From contig NC_081409.1 in assembly GCF_030272615.1 (NCBI RefSeq), positions 613,040,755 through 613,104,754 on the forward strand: a stretch of 64,000 bases of DNA, given 5' to 3'. This DNA comes from Cryptomeria japonica (Eukaryota > Streptophyta > Pinopsida > Cupressales > Cupressaceae). Below the pieces are notes generated by a model, which was given only the letters and a program-made list of their open reading frames with translations, had not been told where the DNA came from and did no database searches. Below are positions 1-12,861 of this stretch, one piece after another. The translations under genes were made by a program, and so were the position numbers. The stretch's first letter is position 1. Every line of letters begins with the position of its first letter.

Positions 1-1830
1 TTTCATGGTTAATTCCAAAATTGAGGTTTGACCAAAGGCAAGCTTCTATTCCGAACCTATTTCCTTTTCTTTCTATGTGCAGGAAACAAGTGCACAGCTG
101 TACTTCTGGAAATAAGCTTCATACACAAAGACAAAATAACACTTTTTGGTGTGCATAAATTCTAGAGGACCAAGAGGTAGCGTCACGGTCCTTGCTTTTC
201 TGGGGCATTTTAATAAGGCATGTCCAAATCAACTTATTTTATTTTGATCCAAGTGCACGATAAAATCTTGAACCTGTAGCTCATTATTATCTCAGTTTTG
301 TCTTCAATTCCCGCACTTTACCCTAAATCAACATTTCAACTTACAACAGAGGGAAAAACACATCACAATCAATCAATTCACTTAGCATTCAGTCCTTATC
401 TAATTTTTGATTGAATCTAGTGGATTCCTCCCCTCTTTTGAATGTAAAGGCCATACCCCCTAAAAAGCGAAAATAAATTTGGTGATTTCTCCTTGTATGT
501 TGCAAATTGCCAAATCAAATTTTCCCCTTTACAATTTTAAAATGCAATCGCCTAATATTGAATGTATTGCAATTGTCACCAATGAAGGAATTCAAACTTT
601 GCATCAAAATCATTAAGTGCATTCACCTAGCTTCAATACACTACCTTGATTAAATCGATTTATTGGTCATTGACTTGAACGCTTTTCTTTCTGTTCAACA
701 ACTTTCATTGAATGCAATTCTATTGTTATTGGCAAGAGGCCTCGAGCTTTGTCTTTTGAGTCTTTAAATTAATTTGCCTTGTAATCATTTTATAAAGGTG
801 AGTGCTTCTTATTAAACTTGTTTCAATGCTTATGCAAGATTTAGAGTTTCACAACTCAAGTCACTTAATGTCATTACCTTTGTATCATTGCATTCATCGA
901 ACTAAATTCAAATATAAAGCACATCCCATTCATTAAATGCAATTTGATCAATCTTGGTGAGACAACATAGACCTTTGCATCCCAATTCACAATCATCATT
1001 AATTGCCCAACTTATAACTTTAAAATTTTCACTCCTTACAACATTGAGGGTATTGATTTTAAATATCTTCATCTATGCGACGACATTCATCAAATGCTTT
1101 TCCTTTATCATTTAAATCCATCTTCAAACTTTGAATTTTGCATTGAATGTAGCATAGAGATTACATAGTGGAAGCTCAAATGTTGAGGTGGCATCATGAA
1201 ATGCTCACATTTTGCTCTGGAATTCATTAAATGTCCTTGTTCTTCATTCATCACATTCACCAAATGACTCGCATCATGTGGAGTTCAAGGCATTGCTTGT
1301 ATTTTTTCAAAATCAAGCTAGGCTTGATCATAAAAGACACTCTCTTGTTTTTAGATCATCACAATCTAAGACAAGGTGTTTTGGTCAAAGACAAGCTATT
1401 CTAGCCTAAGGCAGGGTGTTCAAGTCAAAGACATGGTGTTCTAGCTTAAGACACCTTGTGTCCTAGACTAGAACAGGGTGTTCTAGCCTAGAATGACTTG
1501 ATAATGCAATTATGAAAATGCTCTAAGTCAAAAGACAAGGTGGTTCTAACCTTGAACAATTAGTGATATAGCTTGAAACAATTGATGTTATAGCATAGGA
1601 TGGGTAGTGATTGAGTCTAGGATGAGGTGTTCTAGTCTAGGATGACTTGACTCACTTTCATGCCTTAGCCAAATTTTTTATTTTTTGAATTTTGAAGGTG
1701 CATCATTCTAGATCACTTCATGCTAGGATATCTCAAAAGAAACTTTGATACTTTATTCAAAACTACAACAAAGTAAAGAGGGGGTCCCCATTTATTATGG
1801 AGTGATGTGTTATTTGGTCACAACATCTGG
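1..1830 (+). mobile_element. Probable Gypsy LTR, truncated by the window edge
   Basis: The first 45 bases closely resemble positions 31333-31375 inside the 3' LTR of element C (shared run ttaattccaaa followed by gtttgacc), so the window seems to open inside a related LTR. Near 1783-1830 lies a purine-rich stretch with GGGGGTCCCC, then TTGGTCACAACATCTGGCAACTCC, which resembles the LTR/internal boundary of several plant Gypsy lineages. No coding sequence is visible. The 3' boundary is approximate and the call is an inference from two short similarities. Confidence 0.35.
1355..1660. repeat. Degenerate tandem repeat of a 'gtgttctagcctaagaca' unit
   Basis: Roughly ten imperfect copies of a 20-30 bp unit containing ggtgttctag, tagcctaa(g) and caaagaca follow one another. 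Units vary in length and order, so it is an old minisatellite-like tract, probably internal to the LTR that surrounds it. Confidence 0.5.
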
Positions 1831-2452
1831 CAACTCCATTAAGGAAATATTCCCAAACATTGAGAGAATACAATTCATTTGAAACTTAAAATTTCTGAAA
1901 AAAGTTCACTCGAGCAAATCAAAAGGTTAGAAAATATACAAAAACAAGGAATAAATCTCAAATTGTACCAAGTCTCTTAGCTTTTGATAACCCGAGTGTG
2001 TGCATCTACATTAATTTCCTCTCACAAGATATCTACAATTATCAAGCTCGATCGTGAAGAGCTACGTAGTTCATCTTATCATTAAAAAGAACTTGGATAG
2101 AGCCTCACTGCTAATGAGTGTTTATAGCCCTGATGAGGTTATCATAGTAGACCTCAAAAATATTGCTCCACTTCCAGTCGGGCATCCATAGCCTTGATGG
2201 AGTTACTTGCATATTCCCATAGCCAAATACTTTGACTTTCATTTCATTTTTTTCATTTTTTTTTTCCCTTTTCTTTTTCTTTTCCATTTTTGCATGATGT
2301 TTCTTTCTTTCCACGTATTTTCACTTGCTATTTGGCTTATAATCAATAAATCTTGCTAAGGTTTGAGGAATACAGTGGTGCTGAAGCAAAATTTTAGATT
2401 TTTCACTAATCATAGCTTCACCTTTAAATTGGAATGATCTGGAGTTCATTAG
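1831..2452. other. No gene seen
   Basis: Probably leader or internal sequence of the decayed Gypsy element to the left. It contains a pyrimidine-rich tract at 2225-2315 (long T and C runs) and short frames with no recognisable domain. Confidence 0.4.
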
Positions 2453-2670
2453 TGTTGTCACAAGGATTTGCACCCAAGAGCTAAGTTTGATGCTCAACAA
2501 TCCTCTGAAACATGGAAACATCCTCGAACCTATGAGTTTCTCATTGTGAGGATGAACCTCCATATTAAGGGTTGGCACCCTTTTGATATCCTAAAAATAG
2601 TGACATTCTGGGTAAAGGGATAGAAGGATAACTTTAAAATAAAATCTATCCTAAGAGGAGGTGATACACC
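2453..2670 (+). repeat. Solo copy of a 218-bp terminal-inverted-repeat family
   Basis: This segment, from tgttgtcacaaggatttgc to ggtgatacacc, aligns over its whole length with both inverted termini of the element at 52349-54543. Shared landmarks in the same order are caacaatcct/caacaacctc, gtgaaacatgg, ttgctc/ttctcattgtgaggatgaa, gatagaagga and ggtgatacacc. No inverted partner was found nearby, so it is either a relic of a second element or one whose other end has decayed. Confidence 0.65.
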
Positions 2671-5020
2671 AAATGTGTTTTTAGAGTTATACCACTGTTT
2701 TAGACACACAAAATAATTAACTTATCAAGCCAAAGAATACACAACTTATAATTTCAGATGTATTTTGCATAAATTATTTAAAGCTAGGTTTGAAACACTA
2801 AGGGCAACATTAGGAAGGAGTTGTAAAAGTCATCACATCCTAATCTCTACTCCCTAGTTGATAAACACAAGTAATAACCTTCAAAATGTACAACTTTTTG
2901 CATAAAGGCAATAGAAATGAGACATACATCAAGGAGAAGATAAAACATCACATGATTACATCCATCATTCCAAAATGCTTGCACAATAAAACAACTCTTT
3001 AGAAGGTAAAAGGACTTGATTTTATAAATAAAAAAGGTCTCTTACAATAGTCATACAATCTAAAAAATAATGAGTTACAATGCTCCTCTTTAAGCTCGAA
3101 AGAGCTCTAAAAGATACAATACCAACTAAGAGAAAAAAGAACTAGAGAAAATAGAAGAAGAAGAGGAGACTTATAGTCCAAAGTGGCTCCAAAAATTTGA
3201 ATTTGAATTGTTGGCTATCTATGACTCCATTGTTGACTACTCCTCCTCAAAATCAGCTCTCTAACTGGCTATGAATCATCTTGTTCAGTTGTTGGGTAGA
3301 TGGAGTTGAAAATTCCTCAAAAAGGGGGGTAAAACCAAGGTTTATCAGGTGTAGAACTGTAGATAAGTCTTTGAAAACATCCCAAAACTGTGGGATTCTT
3401 ATTTTGACGACCATTCATGACTTATTTTGAAATTTGAATTCTCTCTTGCATTGATGGATAGCTTAAATTTGAAATTCCAACATATATCCTTTTGAACTAT
3501 AACTTTAACTGACCATCATGATCCATATCAACCTTATGCTGCTCTCAATGGAACTTCTTACTGTGGCTGCTCTAAAACCTTTTGTTATTTTATGAATGTT
3601 CACTGTGTGCTTTGGTAGTAACCTTTGTCTTTGATTATGAGAACAAACATATGCATATGATTTCTTTTCTTAGAGATAGATCTCTGTAGTTTGCCATGAG
3701 TCCAAAATTTCAATGGTATGATTTGGCACTCATGACATACCTCTATTATTGACATAAAAGACTGCTCTTGTGCTTCTTTTTTGGTAATACTCTAGAGGTC
3801 TGTGATCTTTCCTGAGAGCAATTAGACTGTTCTTTTCATCTATCTAGATGAATGATATAATCAAAATAGTGTAGCACAAGAGCAATAATAACCAACCCTA
3901 TATTCAAGGTAATAATCACTTTTAAGGTGATGGGTTAATGAAAATAGTGCTTAAGGCATGTAAATGATAGAGATATTTCATTGAAAAGAAAAGCACTATG
4001 ATGGATAATTTATATTGTATGGTTTTCAACCCCAAAGAGTGGCAGAAATGATGATCAAAGAATAGTAATAATTCAATGCTAGGGGTTCACTATGATAGTG
4101 TCTTTCGCTCTAATTACTATTGACTGCTTCTTTATATCAATCACCTTTGGAACTTTGATAGTTTACCCTCACTATGATTTGATCTATAACTCCTTACTAT
4201 TGTTTGCATTATGACTTCATTGATGTTGTAGAAGCTCTTCATTGCTATGAATTATTGGTAGATGATTGGACTTCTCAAAGTAACAGACACATGGGTTGTA
4301 TATTCTACTCTATTCTCTATGATAAAGTTGCACTCATTGCTGCACTTATCTCCCTATTGAAGCTTTGTTCTCCCCATGCTTTTAGCTATTATTTGGCTAT
4401 AATGAGCTTCAATTATTGCCACCTATGCATGCTATATAGTTGTGCTACATGTCTTTGATGATTGATCTTTTCTCTCATTTGGTCTCTACACATTCCTTTT
4501 GACTGTGTCATCTATAATAACAATTACATTCATATATACTTGTGTGATGATTTTCTTCTTACTATCCCCTTCACTCTTTCTTCCTTGAAATTACTGTGAA
4601 TACTTCTTTATACCTTGAATCCTTGTCATGCAATAACAAATAGCCCAAATCACCACCATTCTTCACAATGTTTGATCATTATGATATGACTGCCCATTAA
4701 CCTTTGGGATTGTGTTTCATCTCTGGATTCAATGAAGTTGCACTTATTCTCCTTCTTTCACACTTATGCTCCACTTTTAGACTTTCCAGTATGACTATAA
4801 ACCTTGCCAATTAACTTTCACTATGATACCCGTGTTAGTAGCCTATGTCATTGTTATGAGCTCTTTCAAAACTATGACTACATCTTTAAGACTGTTAACC
4901 TTTTCATGATCTATCTCAGACTTGGCCGCTCTATATTTAGATCTTTCTCATTTTCTAATGGTGGGCCTTAGGTTTCTAGAATGAAATTTCCACAAGCCTT
5001 TTTTATCACTTTGATCAATA
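2671..5020. other. No gene seen; decayed repeat sequence
   Basis: About 2.3 kb of AT-rich sequence without a long open frame on either strand. Positions 3000-3200 weakly resemble the interior of the element at 52349-54543 (tttataaata...gagttacaa...gaagaggagactta against 53437-53590), so part may belong to the same family. The rest is uncharacterised. Confidence 0.4.
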
Positions 5021-5560
5021 TTAGAGCACACCTTTCAGTTGTCTCTTTGCTTCAATATATTCACGACCCCTTTTAACTGTAATCGAACTACAATCATTGT
5101 TAAGAGATTTTAAATAATAAAGAAAAGCATGGTCATTTGATGGTATTACCGCAACTGGGATTCTATTCAAAGTCTTTTGAAATGTGAAATTGAAATCCAT
5201 CATTTTCTTATGTGGTTCTCTCTTGATGGTAGTGATCTACTCTACCAAAGAGAGATGGTCTGACTTATCCTTAAATTATTTGTTCAATCATTCTCCCAAC
5301 TCATCCCATGTTGAGATAGAGTTTATTGGCAAGCTCTTGAGCCATTGAAGAGATTTTCCCTTGAAGGAGGCTGCCAAAATCCCTACTACAACATTCTCCT
5401 CAGTGATGTGATGAAATCCACACAAGGAGGCCACATCTCTTATGTGCTCAACAATAGTAGTTTGGTCTTCTCCCATGAAGAAAGGAAGGCTTTTAAGGGT
5501 TGCTGCTAGAATTTCATCACGTTGGACCAGATTTAAAGGGCTACCTTGATTGAAAGGTAC
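5021..5560 (-). pseudogene. Gypsy retrotransposon gag fragment
   Basis: Two minus-strand frames in natural order, 5476-5288 and 5203-5021, read as parts of a Ty3/Gypsy gag (Retrotrans_gag domain). Visible motifs are EHIRDVASLCGFHHITEENV, then KGKSLQWLKSLP and the conserved ISTWDELGE, followed downstream by HAFLYYLKSL and EYIEAKRQLK. Gag forms the particle around the element RNA. Stops and a frame change separate the parts, so no functional protein can be made. The frame is open for only about 60 residues at a time. Gag lies downstream of the RNase H/integrase fragment at 7674-8968 on the same strand, the wrong order for one element, so the two come from different or rearranged copies. Confidence 0.7.
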
Positions 5561-7400
5561 AAAAGGATGTTGATTGATTGTGAGCCTTTGAATTTGTGGG
5601 AGATTTGAAATATGGAATTGGCTGGAGCTTGGGATGAGGATCTTGCAAACAAGGGATTGGTAAAACTTGTGAAGGAAGGTTAGGAATTGGGGAGAGTATG
5701 CACAACCTCACTTGGATTTGTTGACTTTAATCTTTTGTTGTCTTTGCTAAATCTTTGGCTACATTCTTGATGACATCTTTGTCTTGGGACTAGGGCTCTA
5801 AATGCACATAGGTTAGCATAAACACCACAAAATCCTTTGTATATAAATGATGGCCTCTCAATAAAATACTAAGATGACATACATTTCTCCTTTTCAAATT
5901 ACGAGCTCATAGATTGTTAATAATCTACTTTGATCACGCTCATCTTTACAACCAAAACAATATTTGCATAGAAGATCGATACGTTTCACAACATCATTTT
6001 AAATGAGAAGTAAGGGGCTTCTTAAAGGAAAACAAGGATGAATCTCCACATCCATCAATATAATGAAAACACAAGAGCATATCAAATCTATAAGGATTTT
6101 ATGGGTTTAGTGAAGACTCTACCTCCTTGATGATAACATATTGTTGTAATTGACAAACAAAACTTCCTCCCTCAAAACATTATTACTATTTCACCTTTAC
6201 AACCCATGGACTTCTCTCTCAAATGCCATCTCTTCTTTTTACAAAGAAGATGTTGTTATTTGTTGTTTTGAAATTTTTGGTGGCCATGAAAGGGCTAGAA
6301 ACATTGATGTAGGGTTTGGAGCTTAGAGAACTCAAAATTCTTTCATCTTGACTGAAGTCTTCACCCGATGAAGAAAAAAAACTTCTTCCCTCAAAACACT
6401 ATTGCTATTTCACTTTTACAACATGTGCCCTTCTCTATCAAATGCCATCTATTCTTTTTATAGAAGAAGCTATTGTTATCTGTTGTTTTGAAAGTTCTGG
6501 TAGCCATGAAAGGGATGGAAACATAGATGTAAGGTTTGGAGCTTATAAAACTCAACTTTCTTTCATCTTGACTCAAGTCTTCACCTTACACCATAGGTTC
6601 AAACTTTGGTTCTGTTCCTCTACCCAAGTATGTGCTAGAATTTTTTTAATGAAAATTCCCTCCAAAAAGAAAACAAAATGACCAAATCAATTATTCAACC
6701 TCCTTTAAACATGGATCTTGGAGGTAAAAATCTCTTTTCCCTTTCCTTCATCAATGATATTAATAACAACTAAAGACTTTAAAAATAAAATGAGGTGATC
6801 AAAACTTTACCAAAACAATTTGGGAGTCAATAAAGCTACAAAGATTGAAAAAGCTTAACCATAAGGTACAATTTAAGTCTTGACTAAAATCAGACAACAA
6901 TTAGTGTGTAAAATATAGAAATCAAAAGGGTCAGTTATCTAGGTATAATAAGTAACTTTTCCAAGTTAAGTACGAATCCTAAACAAATGATAACACTAAA
7001 AAGAACTTGGGATTCTGGAGATCCTCATGAAAAATTATTCAAGAATGATCAGGACTCAACAATAAAATGCCAATATGTGTTCGAGTATGATCACCCTCTC
7101 ATATGTTGGTATCCCTAAAAAATAACTAAAGAAAACTAAGCTAACAAAAACAACCTAAACTAAAAGAGAAACTAACCTAACTAAGCCAACAAAGACATGA
7201 GTCAAATGAATAAAGGAAAACTGAAACCTTTGGCTTAACTAAATAAAACAAAACAAAGAAAGAGATCTATTCTAGGACTAACACAACTAAAATAAGACCA
7301 AATTGAAAGGGAAACCTATCCTAACCATGTACAAGGTAAGCTATTAGAGATAAACTAAGATTGGAAGTAATGCTTAAGGAATTGCCTGTTGATGGGCAAC
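5561..7400. other. Gypsy-derived non-coding sequence
   Basis: No gene is visible. The part next to the gag fragment (5561-5800) has the weakly coding look of a gag amino end on the minus strand. The rest probably includes LTR material, but I could not place LTR ends. It holds the tandem duplication listed separately. Confidence 0.35.
6161..6586. repeat. Tandem duplication of a ~207-bp unit, period 220 bp
   Basis: Two direct copies, 6161-6366 and 6381-6586, align over their full length: both run from aactt(c/t)(c/t)tccctcaaaaca through caaatgccatct, tgttgttttgaaa, ggtagccatgaaaggg and ggtttggagctta to tttcatcttgact(g/c)aagtcttcacc. They differ at roughly one base in ten, so the duplication is not recent. 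Confidence 0.85.
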
Positions 7401-7673
7401 AAAACATCTTCTCCAGTTAGTGTCTTCAATTTAAAAGCATTCCCCCCTAGGATTTCAGAAATTTGATATGGAACTTTTCATACCTTGTCAAATTTATCAC
7501 GATCTCCTCATTTTTCATGGGATTTTTCCTAATAAGAACCAAGTAGAAAATCCTAAAATTCTTGAGTCGTGCTTGCTTGTTAACCATCGTTTCACCACTC
7601 CTTGGTGCTCTGCGAAACTGTTCAGTGCTTCATCTCTCTTTTCTTCAAGTTGGAGTAGTTGTGTTAATCTTGT

Positions 7674-8220
7674 CTATACTGGATCTATGTCCTCAAGATA
7701 TTCTTGCATAAAATACAAAGTGGGAATCCTTAATTGGATGGGAAAGATTAGGTCTTGGTCATACACAAGATGGTAAGGTGCAGTTCCTATGGAATTCTTA
7801 ATTCTTGTCCTGTCATCCCAAATGACATACTTCAATTGGGTGTACCAATCTTTTGGATTTTTATCTAGTAGTTTCTTGATGGCACTCAAAAGGTTTTTAT
7901 TCATTGATTTGGGTAAGCCATTACCTTGCGAATAATAATTTGAGAAAAAATTAAGGGTAATACCATAGTCAAAGGACCAATTGGAAAACTTGAGTGAGGT
8001 GAAGGCATAACCATTATCACAAACAAGGGCATGAGGGAATCCAAATATAGTAGCAACATGTTCTTCAAGAAAGTCACACAACATTATTAGTACAAACGTC
8101 TAAGTAATCAACACCGATAAAGATATACTTGTGTCATGCTGAAGATGTGGGATTGATCATACCAACAAAGTCAAGACCCCATTGAGTAAAAGGTCTTAGT
8201 TTGATCACCGATTGCAATGG
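7674..8220 (-). pseudogene. Gypsy integrase fragment
   Basis: Integrase core of a Ty3/Gypsy element, which would insert the cDNA. In the minus-strand direction the first part (about 8190-8090) reads TQWGLDFVGMIN with the first catalytic aspartate. After a frame change the 136-residue frame 8084-7674 gives HALVCDNG with the second aspartate, YSQGNG, then NKNLLSAIKKLLDKNPKDW and a chromodomain-side stretch. The position normally held by the catalytic glutamate, in the Gypsy motif G-x-A-E-S-x-N-K, is lysine here (GLPKSMNK). With the frame change this makes the copy inactive. Confidence 0.8.
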
Positions 8221-8599
8221 CATGGAAAGGTTCCTCTTGCAAACAACAACTGTTTGACAAATATGGTATATTTTCACATCCTGGTGTACAACTTTGAATA
8301 GCGTGGGCCAATAGTAACTTGCTCATAGGATGTGATGAGAAGTGGCTAGAGCGCCTCCATGTATAGTTCCAAAATTGTTATGGAAATGCTCCATAATGTT
8401 CTTAGCTTCATTCTTTATAACACATTATAGATAAACCCCTTCATAGTTTTTTTTGTACTACATTGATCCTTGTAACATGTACCTTTGGCTTTTGATGCAT
8501 AGTTCTCGCTTCTGTACTAGGTTCAAATATGTGGCACCTTTGATTTAGTAGGTAGTATATAATATCCTTATACCACTCATCTGGATTGATGTATTGGAG

Positions 8600-8968
8600 C
8601 TGGTATACCTATTGTACCAATCTTGGTCAATCAATAGTGATCGTTTGTGTAAGTGTCTATCCTCACACTAGTTTCATGGGTTGTATTTCAATATCATATT
8701 CCTGGATAATGGCGATCCACTTTCCTCTTATTTCACTAAGTTCATTTTGCATGAGTAGTGTCTTGACTGCTATATCTGGGACAATAACATATACTTTGCT
8801 TCTTAGGATGTAATGACAAACTTTCTTGATTGCTTTAACAAGGGTGTATGCTTGCTTCTTAACATTGGGATATCTTAACTCAACATCCTTGAGTGGTGAA
8901 CTCATTAAAGCAATTGGGTGCTCAACCCTTTCTTCAGTTCTTTGAGCTAGCTTAGAAGTTAACACCAA
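8600..8968 (-). pseudogene. Gypsy RNase H fragment
   Basis: The 101-residue frame 8968-8663 reads as the RNase H domain that follows reverse transcriptase in Ty3/Gypsy elements: EHPIALMSSPLKDVELRYPN, then KQAYTLVKAIKK, HYILRSKVYVIVPD, RGKWIAIIQEYDIEIQP. Related frames with stops continue to about 8600. It precedes the integrase fragment at 7674-8220 on the same strand, so both probably derive from one element whose gag, protease and RT lay further right. Element B begins at 9109, but I found no RT or gag of this element beyond B. Confidence 0.75.
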
Positions 8969-9108
8969 ACTAATTACTAGCTTTTAAAGCAAGACACCAT
9001 TAACATAATATTTTCAACAAATTTGATACTTAGGATCAAATATTGATAGAATAACAACCAATCTTATATGTAGACTCAAAACACACAACTTAGTACCAAA
9101 TATATTAT

Positions 9109-11519
9109 TGGACACAAGATGCCACTAAGAGGGGGGGTGAATCGGTGATTTCTAAACTTAACCATTTTCTATCCTATGTGTGTTTATCGATTAACATATT
9201 TAACATAAAGAAGACATATCCGTTACAGGGGAGAATGACATGAATTCAACCACACATAAAAGGGATACCACATAACACCATATGTACAAGGAAAACCCAA
9301 GATGGGAAAAACCTTGATGAGAAATGTTGTTGGAGTCTACAGCTCCAATCCAGTCTCACAATTAAAATATGATTACAATGTTTAGGGAACCAACCCAAGG
9401 AGAACCAACCCAAGGAGCACCAACCCCTGCACTGAGCTCCAACTCGGTGATCTTCAATGAACATAATCAATTACAAAATTAATAGCTTTGTTACAAATGA
9501 ACTTTGTAACTCTTCTACAAATCTCTTCACCAGATCCTCTATCCAATTCATTGCTAGTTCTCTGCTCATCCTCTCATTGCTGAAACCTTATCTCTTGCTA
9601 CAACTCATTCTCTATTGCAACCTTACTGATTCAACCTTTTCTTCTTCTTTGTCGGTTCTGCTTCCTCTCTATTACACTGTTTCTTATCACCACCAGTCTT
9701 CTTCACTCGGTCACATATCCACTATGTGATTATTGCCAGTTCTCAACTTACCGGTTCTCTTCTATTTCTCATTGTGCTCTTCTCTTTTGTGCAATATTCT
9801 TTGCCTCTTCTTTGGTGGTTCAGTCACCACCGGTGCACTACTCAGTCAGACTTAATGGCAGACTACCTGTCACCTCACTCTTGCCAGTTGAACTCTTAAA
9901 ACTGGTTCTCTCTCACACACTTAGTCTCTTTTCAGATTGACATTGAGCACTTGACTAATTGGCATTATTTACTAGCCTTACTCTCTCATTCAACAACACA
10001 ATTCATCGATTTTGACTTACATTTTTATAAACAAGTCTTCTCGCCAAAAACCAATTCAAACTTTAGGCCGTTAGGGTTTCTTCATCGACCTTGAGGCAAA
10101 CCAAATCCAATCAAATCTCCTTCTAGAGATTGACCGCTTACAACAAATCAAAAAAACTCCACTAATCGCGTGACTTCCAATACACGTTTGCTAAGTTTGG
10201 CAAACATGACTCCTTCGGTCTACACTTGTGAAACACCTATGAAGTGATCATGCAGATAGCTTCACCTACCCTGATCAACACTTGGACACTTGGCCTCGAT
10301 CATGAAGTCATCAAATCAGATCTTTGTGTCCTCTGATCAGTCTCAAGCCACACTCTTTTTCTCTTCGACCCGTGAAACACACTATCAACATAAATGTTGA
10401 CCCCACCATCTACCTCACCGACAATAACTTCATCGACCTGTGCATGCATGCTTGCCACTTCAACTCCACATGGCATTACTATCAGTATCTACCTCAACTA
10501 GACCTCTGTGTTAGTTTGGACAGGATCACCGACCAACCACATAACTGGGTTCATCTATTAGTTCACAAACCCTGTTGGTTATACCCTAACCAATCTATCA
10601 TCAACCTTGCACCTTTCTTCTCTTCCGGTGGAGCACCTAAACCGATCAGCACACTGACCAACCTACCTCATGCACATCTTCATCAGATGAGAGCCTAACA
10701 CCTCTATACCTTGTCAGCTTTACCAATGTACATACTTACTGGTAACCACCTCGATGACACCATGTCATTAACCTTCAACAAACTCCATCTTAAATCCGAT
10801 AATGTCCTCTATCTGCAACTGCTCAACCTTACCTTCTTCATCAATAGACCGGTTCTGCTATTAACATGTTTGTCAAAGTGACAACCATATCCTTCAATCT
10901 TTGTACTGGCAACTCATCATGTCTACCTGGCTGATCCGGTGCTTATCTCAGATCTTAAGGTCAGGAGGATTCCTCATCATTCACATTTGTCATCTAGTCT
11001 ATGCATCCAATCTCCTACCTTTGCTTCCTCTGACTGTCTACCTGGCTTCCCTGTTTGGGCAACATATCTTCAAATAGGCACATGTGAACCGGTTTGGGCA
11101 CATTCACTGTCAGTCAACTCTTTATTTGGTGACTGCATCTTTATCTGGTAGGAGTCTTGTTTCACATCCACACAGCATATCGATGACCTACACAAAATTC
11201 ACTTCCAATCTTGATGTGAATTTGGTAACAACTTCCCCCTTTTCATCACAATCAATAACCCAACATCTTGCTCTCTTGTTGGTTGACAACAATGCACTGC
11301 CAACATGTCACTTACTGGTTTGCAGACCTTATGTCTTCAACATAAGTCAACATTAACTTGTGTACCGGTGACTCTAATGGTCACTATGCAGGATGACCTT
11401 CTCTTCCTTATTGGTAACACACCATTTCCGGTATCCATCAATGCCAGCACTGCTCATCAATCTCCCATACCGGTTGCCATCCTATACTAGTTGACATCAA
11501 TGACAACACAATGCCAACA
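9109..11519 (-). repeat. 3' LTR of element B (2411 bp)
   Basis: It aligns end to end with 22657-25217. The TG...CA ends and the G-rich box AAGAGGGGGGGTGAATC near 9127-9143 (in minus orientation a C-rich box close to the LTR 3' end) are as in the other Copia LTRs here. The 5' LTR is longer because of a minisatellite and a ~100-bp segment near 24632-24740 that is absent from this copy. Confidence 0.85.
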
Positions 11520-11895
11520 ATCTCCCCCCTTGGCATTGATGAAAACACATGTAGTATTCAGCATACTACAAAATCTCTCTCCCCCTTTGACAACAATGGC
11601 AAAGGGCACTATCAAGGTTTCTCTCTTCCTTGTGTCTATCAGGAACTGACAAAGTTTTCTCTCCCCTTTTGCTCTACTGGATGCATCTTCTCCTTTTACT
11701 TCCATCCTCTCAAATTACAACACTTGAGATGGAGGGCTCAACCACCAACTGGCACCAATTGCTCAACAACCAAGTGTATATGCAAATTGGAACCCTAATG
11801 CAAATGGAAGACTGAAACCAACTGAAGGCCCATGTGTCAGTGAATACAACATACCTGTTGGTCAAGCTGCATCATCTCCCCTTGATATGCAGAAG
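11520..11895 (-). promoter_or_regulatory. Multiple polypurine tracts of element B
   Basis: On the minus strand, purine runs of the type CAAAGGGGGAGA recur at 11520-11535 (touching the LTR), 11578-11595, 11655-11670 and 11874-11884. The first is the presumed plus-strand primer. Several such tracts before the 3' LTR are a hallmark of Sirevirus Copia elements. Confidence 0.65.
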
Positions 11896-12860
11896 CCATT
11901 CTAACCTCAAATTGTTGATACCAAGTGTCTAGGCTAATACAGATACCAATTATATCTCTTTCAATACCAAATACATGTTCTCTTGTGCAGGTAACATTCC
12001 CTCACAGCAAGCAACACTCTTGGTGATCTAGTTGTGATTTCAATTGAATAGGTATTGAAATATCTCCCAATCCTGGATACCTCCAAAGAGACAAATATAC
12101 CGATACAACCATAGACACTTGCACACCCTCTGTGTCCAACAAGTCTAATACTTAGTCAAAAAACATGGTTGTCAACTCTCTCTGAGTCATACATCTCAGG
12201 TCCTCATTGCTTGTCACATTCAAAACTAGAGCTCCAATCTGCACCATATACTGGTTGAGTTGTGCATATGTGATCAATTGATGACCTTTCAGATCCTCTA
12301 TATCCATTATAGCATATTACATGACCCTAGGTGTACACAATGCCATAGAGTATCATTATCATGCCATAAATCAAATCAATTAGCTCAAAAACATGCAAGC
12401 CTACATGATCAACAACCGAGCCAACAAATTTTTATTCATGTTTTTTTCAGTACCACCTAAGACATAAACTCCTCAATCCACACTATCGGAGTTAATGCAA
12501 TGATCCTGGACCTCATTGTCTTACATAACTTGTACTATTGGTTAGTATACATACTGGTAACCTTCTACACATACTGGTTTCCTGCACCCAACCATTATCA
12601 CTACCAGAGCACCTACCTGTAACTCCTTTCTTCTTGTGTCTATTTTCATCAGATCCCAATTGCAAATTTTCCAACCATTGACACATGCAGTAGTGAACCA
12701 TTTTTCATCTGTAGGTGTGTAGACAAGGCAACAATCATACACACACCTATCTTACCTTTTTCTTCTTATAGGCAGCAACCCGTTCTTCTATTTGTCCTCT
12801 TTCACTGAGGGGGTGAATGATATGGTCAATGTACTACTCCCCCTAAGGTCATGCATCTCC
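11896..12860. other. Element B interior without recognisable coding
   Basis: Only short broken frames are seen on either strand, with no Copia protease, integrase or RT motif. This is where a polymerase region would lie in a complete element, so B is either a deletion derivative or decayed beyond recognition by eye. Confidence 0.45.
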
Positions 12861-12861
12861 T

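Noticed and set aside
6442-6681. Small plus-strand frame in the tandem duplication
   Set aside because: The duplicate copy at 6161-6366 does not keep the frame, and no domain is seen.
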